Of a stretch of 5,585 nt of DNA, positions 5,115 through 5,585 are shown piece by piece. The notes under the pieces were generated by a model. It saw nothing but the letters and a program-made list of their open reading frames with translations, had not been told where the DNA came from and searched no databases. Origin of the DNA: Dehalococcoidia bacterium (GTDB taxonomy: Bacteria; Chloroflexota; Dehalococcoidia; Bin125); the NCBI GenBank assembly GCA_007571275.1, contig RKRS01000212.1:1-5585 (forward strand), written 5' to 3'. How positions within the stretch are numbered: the stretch's first letter is position 1; every line of letters begins with the position of its first letter. The position numbers were made by a program, and so were the translations under genes.

Positions 5115-5585
5115 ATGGCTAGGCCATTCCTCAAGTGGGCCGGTGGGAAGACGGCGTTGTTGCCGCAACTGCTCGATGCCGCGCCTGCGCAGATCGATAC
5201 GTACTACGAACCGTTTCTGGGCGGCGGCGCGTTGTTCTTTGCCCTCCAGGCGGAAGAGCGGTTCAGGCGCGCCGTGCTCTCGGACAGTAATAAAGAATTG
5301 ATCAATGCATATACGCAGGTCCGTGACAACGTTGATCGATTGATTCGGGCGTTATCGGTACATCAGCGAAAGTATCGCGCTGCCGAAGATCGCGCCAAAT
5401 ACTACTATACGATTCGAGCCAAGGAACTACGTTGCGATCTGGGCGGCGCTGCGAATCTGATTTTTCTCAATAAAACCTGTTTCAACGGTCTCTACCGCGT
5501 CAATAGTAAGAATCAATTCAACGTACCGCACGGTCGCTACGCCAATCCGACGATTTGTGATGAATCCAACCTGCGCGCAGCGTCG
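5115..5585 (+). CDS. Dam-like (D12 class) DNA adenine N6-methyltransferase, C-terminus cut off by window edge
   Basis: The first 157 codons of a D12-class (MethyltransfD12) enzyme, which transfers methyl from S-adenosylmethionine to the N6 of adenine; family members typically recognise GATC. Visible motifs are P-F-L-K-W-A-G-G-K (4-12, motif X), Y-E-P-F-L-G-G-G-A-L-F (31-41, SAM-binding motif I), L-S-D-S-N-K-E-L-I-N-A-Y (55-66) and N-K-T-C-F-N-G-L-Y-R-V-N (119-130), followed by F-N-V-P-H-G-R-Y (135-142). The catalytic D-P-P-Y lies beyond the window. The N-K-T-C-F-N-G-L-Y-R-V-N form is, as I remember it, nearer to the DpnII/MboI-type and phage-borne enzymes than to E. coli Dam. It starts one base after the DUF402 stop. 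The GC content falls sharply within it: 25 of 60 bases at 5281-5340 and 21 of 60 at 5461-5520, against well over 60% in purA. This suggests acquisition from elsewhere. Confidence 0.92.
   Translation, partial: MARPFLKWAGGKTALLPQLLDAAPAQIDTYYEPFLGGGALFFALQAEERFRRAVLSDSNKELINAYTQVRDNVDRLIRALSVHQRKYRAAEDRAKYYYTIRAKELRCDLGGAANLIFLNKTCFNGLYRVNSKNQFNVPHGRYANPTICDESNLRAAS

Overview
The window is GC-rich (above 60% by eye across most of it) and gene-dense bacterial DNA. Seven protein-coding genes are supported, two of them cut by the window edges. Five genes lie on the minus strand and fill the left four-fifths. In order of transcription they are purA (4297 to 3008), a CopD/HemJ-like four-helix membrane protein (2966 to 2433), an exported TlpA/thioredoxin-fold protein that has lost its CxxC (2433 to 1468), a crotonase-family acyl-CoA enzyme (1380 to 493) and a partial single-pass membrane protein (323 to beyond base 1). 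Two genes lie on the plus strand at the right: a DUF402-family protein (4562-5113) and, one base after its stop, the first half of a D12-class Dam-like DNA adenine methyltransferase (5115 to beyond 5585).

Organism: the base composition, the tandem R-x-R...G-x-[IL]-[ED]-[LF]...R-W beta repeats in the exported thioredoxin-fold protein, a possible leaderless start and small intergenic hairpins resembling C-A-T-T-C-C-type repeats suggest an environmental lineage such as Chloroflexota (Dehalococcoidia/SAR202-like). This is inference from remembered family patterns, with low confidence. No rRNA or marker gene in the window settles it. purA is a housekeeping gene, so this looks like chromosome rather than a phage or plasmid.

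Layout: purA, the CopD-like gene and the thioredoxin-like gene are closely packed (41-base gap, then a one-base stop/start overlap) and probably form one transcript. The crotonase gene follows after about 85 bases with its own strong Shine-Dalgarno. The membrane gene follows after another 169 bases and is less clearly linked. The 264-base divergent gap between purA and the DUF402 gene holds a cluster of short inverted repeats and probably the promoters of both directions. The methyltransferase is clearly poorer in GC than the rest in its second half and may be a recent acquisition or part of a restriction-modification locus that continues off the right edge.

The most interesting points are the redox-dead thioredoxin-fold protein translationally coupled to a CopD/HemJ-like membrane protein, the DUF402-methyltransferase pair with its possible foreign origin, the high density of GATC in the window, and the intergenic repeat cluster. 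I saw no tRNA, rRNA, CRISPR array or insertion sequence.
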